From assembly GCA_046540335.1 (NCBI GenBank), contig JBKHFH010000001.1:22102-86101 (forward strand): 64,000 nucleotides of DNA, in the 5' to 3' direction. Both the position numbers and the translations under genes were made by a program. Source of the DNA: Natronoplasma sp046540335 (GTDB lineage Archaea > Thermoplasmatota > Thermoplasmata > Halarchaeoplasmatales > Halarchaeoplasmataceae). The notes under the pieces were generated by a model. The model worked only from the letters and a program-made list of their open reading frames with translations. It searched no databases and was not told where the DNA came from. Below are positions 43,045-52,800 of this stretch, piece after piece (position 1 is the first letter of the stretch; each line of letters opens with the position of its first letter).

Positions 43045-44010
43045 ATGGAAGGACAAGAGATCATAAAGGAATTCAGAGATGATTTTTATTCGATGGTCTC
43101 TCAGATCCCTGAAGGCAGAGTTACAACCTACGGTGCTTTGGCGGAAAGTCTAGGAGACAAGATCGCGGCGAGAGCCGTTGGAAAGATGTTGAATCAAAAT
43201 CCAAATCTTATCGAAGTGCCTTGTCACCGGGTGGTTAGGTCGAATGGAGAACTCGGCGGCTTCGGTATGGGCGAGGCGAAGAAAAAAGAACTTTTGAACA
43301 GTGAAGGGATCGAGATAGAGGACAGGCAAGTTTTGGACTTTGAAGAGAAATTTTTTGCTGATTTCGACTCCGACAGACCTCTGGAAGAACTCAGAGCTAT
43401 ACAACATAAGATAAGAAAAAAAGTTTCGCTCGAGAACCTGGAAAATGAGCCGGACCTGATCGCTGGAGTCGATGTTTCTTACTCTCATCCGGAGGCATAT
43501 GCAGCTCTTTCTCTATGGTCGGAAGGCGAAGAGATAGATGTTTTTACGGTTGAAGTCGAAATGACCTTTCCCTACATACCCACCTATCTGGCATTTAGAG
43601 AAGTACCTTGTTTTCTCAAAGTTTTAAAGAAGGTTGAACCTGCTCCCGATGTGATATTGGTAGACGGTAACGGGGTTATGCACCCTAAAAGAGCGGGATC
43701 CGCTTCACATCTTGGGGTAGAAGCGGATCTACCGACCATAGGGGTCGCAAAGAGTCAACTCTGCGGCCGAGTGATAAGTGACGTAACCAGAGAGAACCGT
43801 GTCGCCGAGGTTAGAGATGATGGGGGATTGATGGGTTATGCCGTCTTGGAAGGAAATAAAGCAAAAAATCCTATATATGTCTCCCCCGGTCATCATGTTG
43901 CGTATGAAAAAGCGGTCCGTATAGTAAGAGATTACTGCAAGCATAAAATTCCAGAACCTATAAGAAAGGCTCATAAAGAAGCTCAAAAAAGGAGGAAAAA
44001 AGATGGATAA
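43045..44010 (+). CDS. Fusion of O6-alkylguanine-DNA alkyltransferase and endonuclease V
   Basis: Two DNA repair activities in one 321-residue chain. Residues 1-90 form the alkyltransferase, with IPEGRVTTYGALAESLGDKI and the acceptor cysteine in VPCHRVV (Cys60), so it should be active. Residues about 110-310 form endonuclease V, with LIAGVDVSYSHPEAYAALSL (Asp143), FPYIPTYLAFREVPCFLKVL and VDGNGVMHPKRAGSASHLGV; this domain cuts near deoxyinosine. Such a fusion has been characterised in Ferroplasma acidarmanus. Overlaps the next gene by eight bases. Confidence 0.95.
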   Translation: MEGQEIIKEFRDDFYSMVSQIPEGRVTTYGALAESLGDKIAARAVGKMLNQNPNLIEVPCHRVVRSNGELGGFGMGEAKKKELLNSEGIEIEDRQVLDFEEKFFADFDSDRPLEELRAIQHKIRKKVSLENLENEPDLIAGVDVSYSHPEAYAALSLWSEGEEIDVFTVEVEMTFPYIPTYLAFREVPCFLKVLKKVEPAPDVILVDGNGVMHPKRAGSASHLGVEADLPTIGVAKSQLCGRVISDVTRENRVAEVRDDGGLMGYAVLEGNKAKNPIYVSPGHHVAYEKAVRIVRDYCKHKIPEPIRKAHKEAQKRRKKDG

Positions 44011-45040
44011 AATACCGTTGTTCTTTCATGAAAAATACGGAGATTACAGTTTTGGAAAGTTTCATCCCTTCAACCCGAACAGGTTCCCGAAGTTCATAGA
44101 AGAGATAAAAAAAGAGGAACGGATGATATCTGAAGTAGAGATAAGGGAAGCGCCTTTTGCAGACGACGAGATTCTTCAGACCGTCCATGATATCGAGTAT
44201 ATCAAAGAGGTTGAGGAGAAAGAGAAATCCGGCGGTTCCTTGACCATGGATACACCTGTGAAAAAAGGTTCTCCAGATGCAGGGAGAAGAATTGTTGGAG
44301 GCAGCCTTGAAGCGGCGAAGATGATGGAGGAGCATGAATTTGCTATAAATCTGGGCGGTCTTCACCACGCTGGAAGAAGTTCCGGCGAAGGCTTCTGCAT
44401 CTTTAACGATGTTGCCGTCGCTGCACAGTACCTTTTAGACCAGGGAAAAACTGTCGTCATATTCGATACTGATGCGCATCAGGGTAATGGAACCTTTGAT
44501 ATATTTCGCAAACATCCTAGAGTCCTTTTCATCTCGATCCATCAAGATCCCTCGACCATGTATCCTGGACGTGGATTCGTAAACGAGATAGGAGAGGGTG
44601 AAGGTAAAGGTTATAAGATAAACATACCCATGCCCAGAGATTCCAATATCGCAGATTACCATCACGCTATTAGTGAAGTCGTCGAGCCAGTAGTGGATCA
44701 GTTTTCCCCCGATGTTCTCATACGCAACGGCGGTTCTGACCCGCACCATTCGGATTCTCTCACCGACTTGGCCTTGGATATGAACGGTTTGAAGTATCTT
44801 GGGGAGAAGAGCAGGAACATGGCCAAGAAGAACAATGCAGGTTACATCGACCTCATGCTTTCCGGATACGGTCGAAGAGTGGTAGAGGGCTGGAAAGCCA
44901 TAACGATCGGAACCCTTGGTGTAGACGTCCCAGTTCCTACTGATCAAAGGATAGGAAATCTTGATTATGAACCAAAGAAGGAATTAGTCGCCAATATCGA
45001 TGAACTGAAAAAGATCCTGGAGAACTATTGGGAGCTTTAA
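44003..45040 (+). CDS. Histone deacetylase/AcuC/AphA family hydrolase
   Basis: Zinc-dependent deacetylase fold. The charge-relay and zinc motifs are intact: NLGGLHHAGRSSGEGFCIFN, VVIFDTDAHQGNGTFDIF and IRNGGSDPHHSDSLTDLALD, with the active tyrosine expected in LMLSGYGRRV. 345 residues. Natural substrate unknown (protein lysine, acetylpolyamine or other acyl amide). A GGAGG precedes the start, which overlaps the AGT-EndoV stop, so both are made from one message. Confidence 0.92.
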   Translation: MDKIPLFFHEKYGDYSFGKFHPFNPNRFPKFIEEIKKEERMISEVEIREAPFADDEILQTVHDIEYIKEVEEKEKSGGSLTMDTPVKKGSPDAGRRIVGGSLEAAKMMEEHEFAINLGGLHHAGRSSGEGFCIFNDVAVAAQYLLDQGKTVVIFDTDAHQGNGTFDIFRKHPRVLFISIHQDPSTMYPGRGFVNEIGEGEGKGYKINIPMPRDSNIADYHHAISEVVEPVVDQFSPDVLIRNGGSDPHHSDSLTDLALDMNGLKYLGEKSRNMAKKNNAGYIDLMLSGYGRRVVEGWKAITIGTLGVDVPVPTDQRIGNLDYEPKKELVANIDELKKILENYWEL

Positions 45041-45054
45041 ATCCTTATTCATTC

Positions 45055-45942
45055 TCATATTTTAGTGGTCACTTTACATCCTTTACCGGTGACTATTACC
45101 GTGTGTTCCCGCTGACTTATCAGGCCGTTCTTTCTTTCACTGAGTACGGGATAATTCATGACCACGCCAAACCTCTTAAGCCTCTGGAGCAGATTTTTAT
45201 AATTACCCCCATATTCTCTGCACCATCTTCCAGCGAACGGCAGCTCGTCAAAATTTTCTTTTATCCATTCGTAAAAGTGAAGGTCCTCTCCATCGATATT
45301 TCTCTTTTTTTTCAGTCGATAGATGTCGCCAGACTCGCTATCTTTGACTCTCCCGTGACCGTCGGTAGCGAAAGGTTCTATCGCGAGTACCATACCTTTT
45401 TTTATCTTTTTCCATCCTTTGGGAACATTGGGTATAGATGTTCCCGTGTGTAGTACGTACTGTTTCACCTCGTGCCCACTGAGATTTGAGATGGGATTGA
45501 ATCCTCTATCCTGGATAACTCTCTCTATGTTCTTCCCTATGTCCCTGGTTCTCACTCCTGGCCTGATGCTCTTGATAGCTATGTCCAATGCCTCCTCCGA
45601 AGCTTTGATCAGTGATCGATGCCGGTTAGTACCAATCTCTACAGTAAGAGCGTTGTCAGCTATGTAACCGTCCACATGGCAACCTACATCTATCTTGACT
45701 ATATCGCCTTCCTTGAACACTTTGTCGTCGTCTTCCACGGGCGTATAATGTGCGCCTACAGAATTGACGCTTATGTTCGTGGGAAAAGCCGGTTTTGCTC
45801 CGTATTCTGCAATAACTTCTTCAGTTCTCTCTGCAACTTCGAGATAACTGACACTCTCCTCGCAAACCTTCTTTCCCTCTTCGAGAGCTTTTCGGGCGAT
45901 CTTGCCCGCCCGAATGTATTTTTTGATGATTTCAGAATCCAA
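45055..45942 (-). CDS. map: Methionine aminopeptidase, type II
   Basis: Removes the initiator methionine from new proteins. Metal-binding residues lie in EGDIVKIDVGCHVDGYIADN, LSGHEVKQYVLHTG and MVLAIEPFATDG, ending REHTVIVTGKGCKVTT. The type II helical insert is present. 295 residues from TTG at 45940-45942, four bases after GGTGAT; an upstream GTG at 45951 is inside that site. Overlaps the Sua5 gene by 11 bases. Confidence 0.94.
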   Translation of the reverse strand: MDSEIIKKYIRAGKIARKALEEGKKVCEESVSYLEVAERTEEVIAEYGAKPAFPTNISVNSVGAHYTPVEDDDKVFKEGDIVKIDVGCHVDGYIADNALTVEIGTNRHRSLIKASEEALDIAIKSIRPGVRTRDIGKNIERVIQDRGFNPISNLSGHEVKQYVLHTGTSIPNVPKGWKKIKKGMVLAIEPFATDGHGRVKDSESGDIYRLKKKRNIDGEDLHFYEWIKENFDELPFAGRWCREYGGNYKNLLQRLKRFGVVMNYPVLSERKNGLISQREHTVIVTGKGCKVTTKI

Positions 45943-46534
45943 TTTTATCACCGATCTCTTTCGGACTTATCATTCCTTCTCTCAATATCTCGATATCTTC
46001 ACCCACTTTCACCACGGTACTTCCCTTTCCATATTCGCATCTACCGCAATTAACGTATAGTTTCACTCTTCCGTCGAGCTGTATCTTGGCGGTCTTTATC
46101 TCCATCGGAGCGGGTCTGCCGTGGATATTGGCGCTAGTAGAGGTGATCGGACCGAAATCCTCTATGATCTTTTGGGCAAGGGGATGGTCAGGAACTCTTA
46201 TTCCCTCTGTTCCCTCGGATGTATCGATGACCAGTGTCAGCGGGCCCGGTAAAAATTCTTCACCTAGTTCCCATGCCAGGTCAGGCAGATCCATATATTC
46301 TGAAGCGTGATCAAGATTCGAGTAAGCTATGGATATCTTTTTATCTGGAGGTGCTTCTTTCACCTCTCTGATTTTATCCATCATCCCTTCTTCCGATGGA
46401 TTTCCTCCTAACCCATAGAGGGTCTCGGTCGGATAAACGATCAATTCACCGTTACTTAAGACCTCGTTGACTGTAGTTATGATATATTCAGAACAGTTTG
46501 CATCACATCCGTCTTTTTCACATTTGAATTCCAT
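45932..46534 (-). CDS. Threonylcarbamoyl-AMP synthase (Sua5/YrdC)
   Basis: First step of t6A37 tRNA modification. It has GELIVYPTETLYGLGGNPSE, KEAPPDKKISIAYSNLDHAS and GPITSTSANIHGRPAPMEIK, with the closing KGSTVVKVGEDIEILREGMI. About 200 residues, the YrdC core without the Sua5 C-terminal domain. The ATG at 46532-46534 is preferred over a TTG at 46546. Within a map-sua5-MBL-DUF6485 run of overlapping genes. Confidence 0.93.
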   Translation of the reverse strand: MEFKCEKDGCDANCSEYIITTVNEVLSNGELIVYPTETLYGLGGNPSEEGMMDKIREVKEAPPDKKISIAYSNLDHASEYMDLPDLAWELGEEFLPGPLTLVIDTSEGTEGIRVPDHPLAQKIIEDFGPITSTSANIHGRPAPMEIKTAKIQLDGRVKLYVNCGRCEYGKGSTVVKVGEDIEILREGMISPKEIGDKIGF

Positions 46535-46542
46535 TTTCTCAC

Positions 46543-47169
46543 TCAAAACATTTTTAGATTTTTTAGAGATTGTTTTATGTGATTTCCAGCGTTCTTTTCA
46601 ACCGTAGACATATGTCCTGGATATAAACGATCGACTTCCAACTCGTTCAATCTCTCCAGCGAGTGTACGAGTTCTTCTCTATCACCCGTTGGCAGGTCGG
46701 TCCTTCCTGCTCCGCCGTTGGCGAAGACTGTATCCCCGGAGATCAATAGATATTCTTCCCGGTTATAGAGACATATGCTTTCCTCGGTGTGGCCAGGGGT
46801 AAGGATAACTTCAAAGCTAGAAAAATCATCTATCTCTAATGTATTGACTTCGACTGGAGAGAACTGCTTTCCAAAGCTGGCTGAAAGTATAGTGTGATCA
46901 TCCCCTTCCCGAAGAGCCTCTGCTTCTTTCTTAGATGTAAATAGAGGGGCTTCAAATTCTTTGGATAGTTCCTCTGCATCACCTACATGATCTATATGTC
47001 GGTGTGTGAGCACTATGCTGTCGATCTCAGTATCTCCTACCTTATCCTTTATCCTTTCCAGCATCCTCATTCCCGCGTCTACCAGGAAATTCCGTTCACC
47101 TTTGACTAGAAAAACGTTGGAAGAATACCCTCTTCCAAGTATAGTCTCGACTTCGACATCTTCGCTCAA
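46543..47169 (-). CDS. MBL-fold metallohydrolase, glyoxalase II-like
   Basis: Metallo-beta-lactamase fold with the HxHxDH motif in LTHRHIDHVGDAEEL, VILTPGHTEESICLYN, LISGDTVFANGGAGRTDLPT and LYPGHMS. 208 residues. Likely a thioester hydrolase; substrate unknown. The TTG start five bases after GAGGTG overlaps the stop of the DUF6485-like gene. Confidence 0.9.
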   Translation of the reverse strand: MSEDVEVETILGRGYSSNVFLVKGERNFLVDAGMRMLERIKDKVGDTEIDSIVLTHRHIDHVGDAEELSKEFEAPLFTSKKEAEALREGDDHTILSASFGKQFSPVEVNTLEIDDFSSFEVILTPGHTEESICLYNREEYLLISGDTVFANGGAGRTDLPTGDREELVHSLERLNELEVDRLYPGHMSTVEKNAGNHIKQSLKNLKMF

Positions 47170-47357
47170 CTGTACACCTCTATGAATTTTTCGAAGGATC
47201 GGTCGTAAGTCTCTTCTACCTCGTCGGGGAAAGCACAGGCCGGAAGCTCGTTTCTATTTAGGTGATACTGTATGCAGTCACAGCAGACACCCTTTCTAGG
47301 ACATCCAGGGTAAGAACAGTTACAGATATCCAGGTTCCTCTCCTTATTGCATTCCAT
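47166..47357 (-). CDS. Small Cys-rich DUF6485-like protein
   Basis: 63 residues with CNCSYPGCPRKGVCCDCIQY and ACAFP, giving at least eight cysteines in a compact metal-binding pattern shared with proteins I recall as DUF6485. GAGGTAAG precedes the ATG. It leads the operon that continues into the MBL hydrolase, Sua5 and Map. Function unknown. Confidence 0.75.
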   Translation of the reverse strand: MECNKERNLDICNCSYPGCPRKGVCCDCIQYHLNRNELPACAFPDEVEETYDRSFEKFIEVYS

Positions 47358-47471
47358 ATTCTTACCTCTTTTTAAGTCTGATAATGAACTGCATTATTTA
47401 TGGTTTTTTCTAACTTTTTACGATCGGGCAAAAACGGCGAAAATGTTAAAAGATAAGTAGTTCTGGGAAAG

Positions 47472-49403
47472 ATGATGTCGAACTTCTGTGATGACTGTGG
47501 AACACTGATGGATTTTGAGGATGGAAAACCCAGATGCCCCAACTGTGGTGGAGGGATCGAAAGCCAGAATTTTTCTTCTGAGGGAGACGGACAATTCAAA
47601 GTAGAGGACAATTTTTTTCCCTTTAGAAATATACGCAAAGGACAGAAAAAATTTCTAGAAGACGTAGAAGACACGTTGGAAAGGAATGGAACCATAATAG
47701 CCCATGCTCCAACAGGAATAGGCAAAACGGCAGCGGTTCTGCCTCCTGCCTTAAGAAAAAAGGACGAAAAACAAAAAATATTCTTCCTGACGAGTAAGCA
47801 GTCGCAGCACAATATTGCCGTGGAGACCATCAAAAGGATGCCCGAAAAGGTCCAGGCGATAGATGTTATCTCAAAGAAGAACATGTGTCCTAGAGAAGCT
47901 TCAAAGCTACCTTATGCCGTCTTCGAGGATTTCTGTAGCGGGGAAGGTCAGGAACGCTGCAATCTATTCACGAAGAAGATGTCTGAGGTCGTTGAAAAGC
48001 TGAAGACAGGGACCAGACACGTTTCCGAAGTGGTCCGTCTCTGCGAGTCTTACAACGTTTGCCCGCATAAAAGCGCTCTTTTAGCGGGAAAAGAGACAGA
48101 TATAATCATCTGCGATTACAATTATATTTTTTCCGACATAAGGGAGAGGATTTTCGACCTTTTGGACTTAGAACTAAAAGATGCGATATTGATAGTCGAT
48201 GAAGCTCACAATCTACCTGACAGGATAAGGAGCAATCTAGAGGAGAGTTTGACCATAGACGTTTTGGAAGAAGCATCTTCTCTCCTCAGAGGTTACTCTT
48301 CATCACTCAGCAGCTTCATGGGCAGATTGTCTTCGGAACTGAGTTCGATGAGTGGAGAGGATAAAAGGATATCAAAGAGATTTTTAAACGAGAAGCTTGA
48401 GATGGCGTTAAAAGGCGGTCTTTCTCAATTCGATTCCATAGAAGATCTGATAGCCGACTTGAAGATCGTTGCGAGAGATATCGTAGAGGATGATCAATCG
48501 GCTACCGCACCGATGAGAGTTTATTCGTTCCTTGATACCTGGATGGAGGAGGGTGAGGAGATATTTCGCTCTCTCGAAGGTTCGCCGCTGAGGGTAAATG
48601 TAAAACTGATGGATCCATCTCGATTCAGCGGAAAGGTTTTCGAAAAGGTCTGTGGAGCGGTGTTGATGAGTGGAACGCTACACCCCGGGGAGATGTATGC
48701 TGATATATTGGGAATAAATGATCCAGTGATAGAGAGTTATTCGTCTCCTTTTCCAGAAGAAAACCGTAAGATAGTTAGCGTGAAGAACTTAACTACGGCC
48801 TACAAAGAAAGAGACCTGACCATGTATCAGGCTTACGCCAATTCTATAGCAGACGTAGCTAACAATATTCCGGGCAATCTCGCGGTTTTCTTTCCTTCTT
48901 ATGATCTGATGAATCGGATTTTTGACAGATTGAACATGGTTCATCTTGAGAAAGACCTGTTGATCGAGGAGAGGGAGCACTCAAAGAGAGAAAAAAAAGA
49001 GCTTGTAAATCGTTTGAAAAGTAGCGGAAATAACGTACTCCTCGGTGTCCAGGGTGGAAGTCTTTCTGAGGGCATCGATTACAACGACAATGTCCTATCC
49101 TCGGTAACGATAGTAGGTATACCGTTTCCTCCACCCTCCTTAGAGATGGAAGCTTTAGAAGAATATTACAGTAAAAAGTTTGGAGAGGAGAAAGGGTACA
49201 AATACTCTCGCATATATCCGGCGATGAATAGAGTCCTGCAGGCGGCCGGCCGACCGATAAGGAGCAAAACGGATCGCGCTCTTATCATACTGGGCGATAA
49301 GCGATTCAATTACCAAAGATACAAGAAAACTTTACCCGATTCTTTCGATTACGTAGCTGTAGATGATTTAAAAGAAGTCTGTAAAGAGTTTTTCGAGAAT
49401 TGA
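47472..49403 (+). CDS. Superfamily 2 helicase, XPD/DinG (Rad3) type, with N-terminal zinc ribbon
   Basis: ATP-dependent 5'-3' DNA helicase family. Residues 6-25 form a zinc ribbon (CDDCGTLMDF, CPNCGG). Walker A APTGIGKT at 79-86, the iron-sulfur cysteines MCPREASK, FCSGEGQERC and VCPHKSA, the DEAH box IVDEAHNLPDRI, and C-terminal motifs GSLSEGIDYN and QAAGRPIRSKTDRALIILGD. 643 residues. The zinc ribbon is not a standard XPD element. Likely repair or R-loop processing. Confidence 0.92.
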   Translation: MMSNFCDDCGTLMDFEDGKPRCPNCGGGIESQNFSSEGDGQFKVEDNFFPFRNIRKGQKKFLEDVEDTLERNGTIIAHAPTGIGKTAAVLPPALRKKDEKQKIFFLTSKQSQHNIAVETIKRMPEKVQAIDVISKKNMCPREASKLPYAVFEDFCSGEGQERCNLFTKKMSEVVEKLKTGTRHVSEVVRLCESYNVCPHKSALLAGKETDIIICDYNYIFSDIRERIFDLLDLELKDAILIVDEAHNLPDRIRSNLEESLTIDVLEEASSLLRGYSSSLSSFMGRLSSELSSMSGEDKRISKRFLNEKLEMALKGGLSQFDSIEDLIADLKIVARDIVEDDQSATAPMRVYSFLDTWMEEGEEIFRSLEGSPLRVNVKLMDPSRFSGKVFEKVCGAVLMSGTLHPGEMYADILGINDPVIESYSSPFPEENRKIVSVKNLTTAYKERDLTMYQAYANSIADVANNIPGNLAVFFPSYDLMNRIFDRLNMVHLEKDLLIEEREHSKREKKELVNRLKSSGNNVLLGVQGGSLSEGIDYNDNVLSSVTIVGIPFPPPSLEMEALEEYYSKKFGEEKGYKYSRIYPAMNRVLQAAGRPIRSKTDRALIILGDKRFNYQRYKKTLPDSFDYVAVDDLKEVCKEFFEN

Positions 49404-49414
49404 GAGAAAAAGGT

Positions 49415-49840
49415 TCAATCTTTCTCTTCCATCAAGTATTCCATATCATCCCAAATTATCTCGTGCTTCAGATCATGTTCATCGAGGAAATTCGATATTT
49501 CGGCTGTGATATCTTCTATCTCCGATTTTTCCTCATCAATCCTCGGATAAAGATAAAATTCCACACGTTCTCTGCCGATAGGGAAGATCATACGGTAACG
49601 AGCTTCCCTATTATGGCCGACAGGTTTCCGATTGTTTTGGAGGTCCTTCAAATTTTGTCTTATCAGCATCTCGGTGTATTCTTTTTGGCTCTCATCAGGG
49701 TACTGGTCCGTCAAATCCATGAATAATCTGTAAAGTTCCGGGAAGATGGGAGCGAGATCTTTATACTCTATATCCTCTTCAAATCGGATCAAGCTGTTGT
49801 GCTTGGTTACGACCATCTCTTTATCTTCAGTGCTCGCCAT
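49415..49840 (-). CDS. Conserved-looking hypothetical protein
   Basis: 141 residues, acidic, no membrane segment, no recognised motif. An N-terminal helical half is followed by ARYRMIFPIGRERVEFYLYP, which looks like a beta hairpin, and an acidic helical end. It is convergent with the helicase gene and lies 815 bases... inside the gap between it and ileS, 17 bases downstream of neither operon partner: ileS ends at 49858 on the same strand upstream of nothing here, so this gene precedes no others. It may follow ileS in its transcript. Confidence 0.5.
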   Translation of the reverse strand: MASTEDKEMVVTKHNSLIRFEEDIEYKDLAPIFPELYRLFMDLTDQYPDESQKEYTEMLIRQNLKDLQNNRKPVGHNREARYRMIFPIGRERVEFYLYPRIDEEKSEIEDITAEISNFLDEHDLKHEIIWDDMEYLMEEKD

Positions 49841-49857
49841 GTTTCATTCAATTGACA

Positions 49858-52800
49858 TTAGATATTTAAGGGTTCGTCCTCAGATCCCTCTATAGGTTCA
49901 ACACAGATCGTTATATCCCTATCATCGATGGACCACACCTTCTCTAATCCCTCGCACTTCTCTTCACTGTTTTCACTCAACTCTCTAGATAAAGTCTCTT
50001 TCCGGATGTAGTTTTCCATTTCTTGCACGGCTTCAGTCAGGGCATCGTCTCCATGATAACAGGTCTTTATCTTCTGGGTATAACCGAGTTCCAGTTCTTT
50101 CCTCATGGTCTGTATCCTGCGGACCACGTCCCTGACCAGACCTTCTTTCCTCAATCTTTCATCTATATCAACATCAACGAAGACCTTCATGCCCTTTTCT
50201 TCACTGAATTCGTATCCCTCTCTAACGACTTCCGATATCTCCATGTCTTCTTCTTCCAGCTCGTAACCTTCTATATCCACAGTACTCTCTTCTTTCAAGC
50301 TTTCCACGATTTTCTCTGGATCCGCGTTTCCTATCGCATCGGCTACTTCTTCGGCTTCATCTTTGAACTTGGGTCCTAGAGAGGAATAATTTGGGTCCAC
50401 TTGATAGGCCACGAGCTCATCTTGATTTTCTGCAGTTCTGAGTTCTTTCACGTTAAGTTCGTCCTTCAAGATACTCTCGAAAAGATCCACAGCTTCTTCG
50501 GTCCGTTCATCCCTTTCTATAACCACAGCTCCATTCAACGGCTGTCTCAATTTTATATCTCGTTTTTGTCTTGCGTTCCGACCGAGTTCTGCGATATCTA
50601 TCACTTGTCCCATCAGTTCCTCTAGACTGTCATCGATCTTTTCTTCCTCAACTTCAGGATACTCCAAGAGATGGACTGATTCAGGACCATCTTCAACAGG
50701 CAGTATGGTCTTTCTATAGATCCTTTCAGTGGTGAAAGGCGTGAAAGGAGCCATCAATCTTGTCAGTTTTTCCAGAACGTCGTAGAGCGTGTTATAAGCA
50801 CTTTCTTTTTCCTTTTCGTCGCCTTCCCAGAAACGTCTTCGACTTCGCCTCAAATACCAGTTGGAGAGTTCATCTATGAATTCTTCAATCTCTCTCACTG
50901 CTCTGTGTGCTTCCAATTCTTCCATACTCTCTCTGACCACATCCGTAAGCGTGTTTACTCTAGAGAGCAGCCATCCGTCTATTTTGTCGTTCACTTCATA
51001 ATCTTCATCGGGTTCGAAATCGTCTATATTCGCGTTGTTCGTGAAGAAGGAGACAACATTCAGAAGGGTATTGATAGTTTTGTTTATCTTTTCTCTGGCC
51101 ATCTCTTCACTGAATCGAGAGGATTTCCACACAGGGGTATCCAAGAATGTCAATCTGGTCGGGTCAGACCCTATCTCTTCGAATATCTCATTGGGTTCTA
51201 CTACATTACCCTTGCTCTTACTCATCTTCTCCCCGTCTTCGTCCAAAACCAGACCGAGTGTCAAACAGCTTTTATAGGCCGGCTCGTCATAGAGAAGGGA
51301 ACTTATGGATAGTAGACTGTAAAACCATCCTCTGGTCTGATCTAAAGCTTCAGTTATGAAATCTATCGGGAAAGCCTCCTCGAATCTATCTTTGTTTTCG
51401 AAGGGATAATGGAACTGAGCGAAAGGTGCACTCCCACTATCATACCAGCAGTCTATGACATATTGTACCCGCTCCATATCTTCACTGCACTCAGGACATT
51501 TTAATTTCACCCTGTCCACGTAGGGACGATGGAGCTCAAAATTTTCCGGTAAAGGCTCTGTGGACATCTTCTCCAGTTCTTCTATACTACCGACACAGTG
51601 CTGGTGACCGTTGTCGCATATCCATACCGGCAACGGCGTGCCCCAGAACCGATTCCGACTGAGAGACCAGTCCTTTAGATCCTCTAAAAAGTTACCGAAT
51701 CTCCCTTGCTTCAGGTGTTCGGGTTTCCAGAAAACTTCGTTATTATTATCTATCAACTTTTGTTTTTCCTGCGAGGCACGGATAAACCAACTCTCGAGAG
51801 CGTAATATAGAAGCGGTGATTCGCATCTCCAGCAGAAGGGATACGTATGGGTCACTGTTCCTCTGCCCAAAAGATCTCCTCTTTCTTCCAATCTTCTCAT
51901 GATGTCCTCGTCAGCATCCTTTACAAATTCTCCTTCATATTCCGGTACCTTTTCAGTGAATTCTCCGCTCTCGTTCACTGGATTCACCAGCTCTACACCC
52001 TCCTCCTTACAGAGATCATAATCCTCTTCTCCAAAGGCTGGTGCAGCGTGTACGATACCTGTACCCTCTTCGAGACTGACGAAATCAGCTGAAGTAACAT
52101 AGTGACTTTTACTTTCAGAATCTACATAATCGAACATCGGTTCGTATTCTTTGTCCAGGAGTTCCTCGCCCTTCATGGTCTCTAAGATCTCAGCATCATC
52201 GAATATCCCCTGGACCAATTTTTCTGCAAGATAGTATTTATCTCCCTCATACTCGACTAAAGCATAGTCGATATCTTCTCCTACAACTAGTAATAAGTTG
52301 GATATCAACGTCCACGGTGTAGTGGTCCAAGCTAGGAAATATGCGTCTTCGTCCTTTGCCTTGAAACGCATATAGATAGACGGGTCCTCTGTCTGTTCGT
52401 AGCCCTGGGCTACTTCGTGACTCGAGAGAGGGGTTTCACATCTGGGACAGTATGGGGTCACCATATGGCCCTTCTCCAATAGACCGTTCTCCCAGTGCTG
52501 CTTCAGACTCCACCAGACGCTCTCTATGTAATCATCTTCCATAGTGATGTAAGCGTTATCATAATCGATCCAGAAACCGAGTCTCTCACTCATATCCCTC
52601 CATTCTTTTTCGTATTCGAAAACACTCTCTTTACACATATCGTTGAATTTTTCCAGCCCGTACTCTTCGATTTCGGCTTTTGAATCTATGCCCAGTTTCT
52701 TTTCAACTTCGATCTCAACAGGCAGGCCGTGAGTGTCCCATCCAGCGATGTTGGGAACGATCTGGTAGCCGTCCATCGTTTTGTATCTGAGAAAAGTATC

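Noticed and set aside
49415..49840. Stating operon membership for the 141-residue hypothetical protein
   Set aside because: It lies 17 bases downstream of ileS on the same strand, so cotranscription is likely, but nothing links the functions; any wording in its entry beyond this should be read as no more than that.
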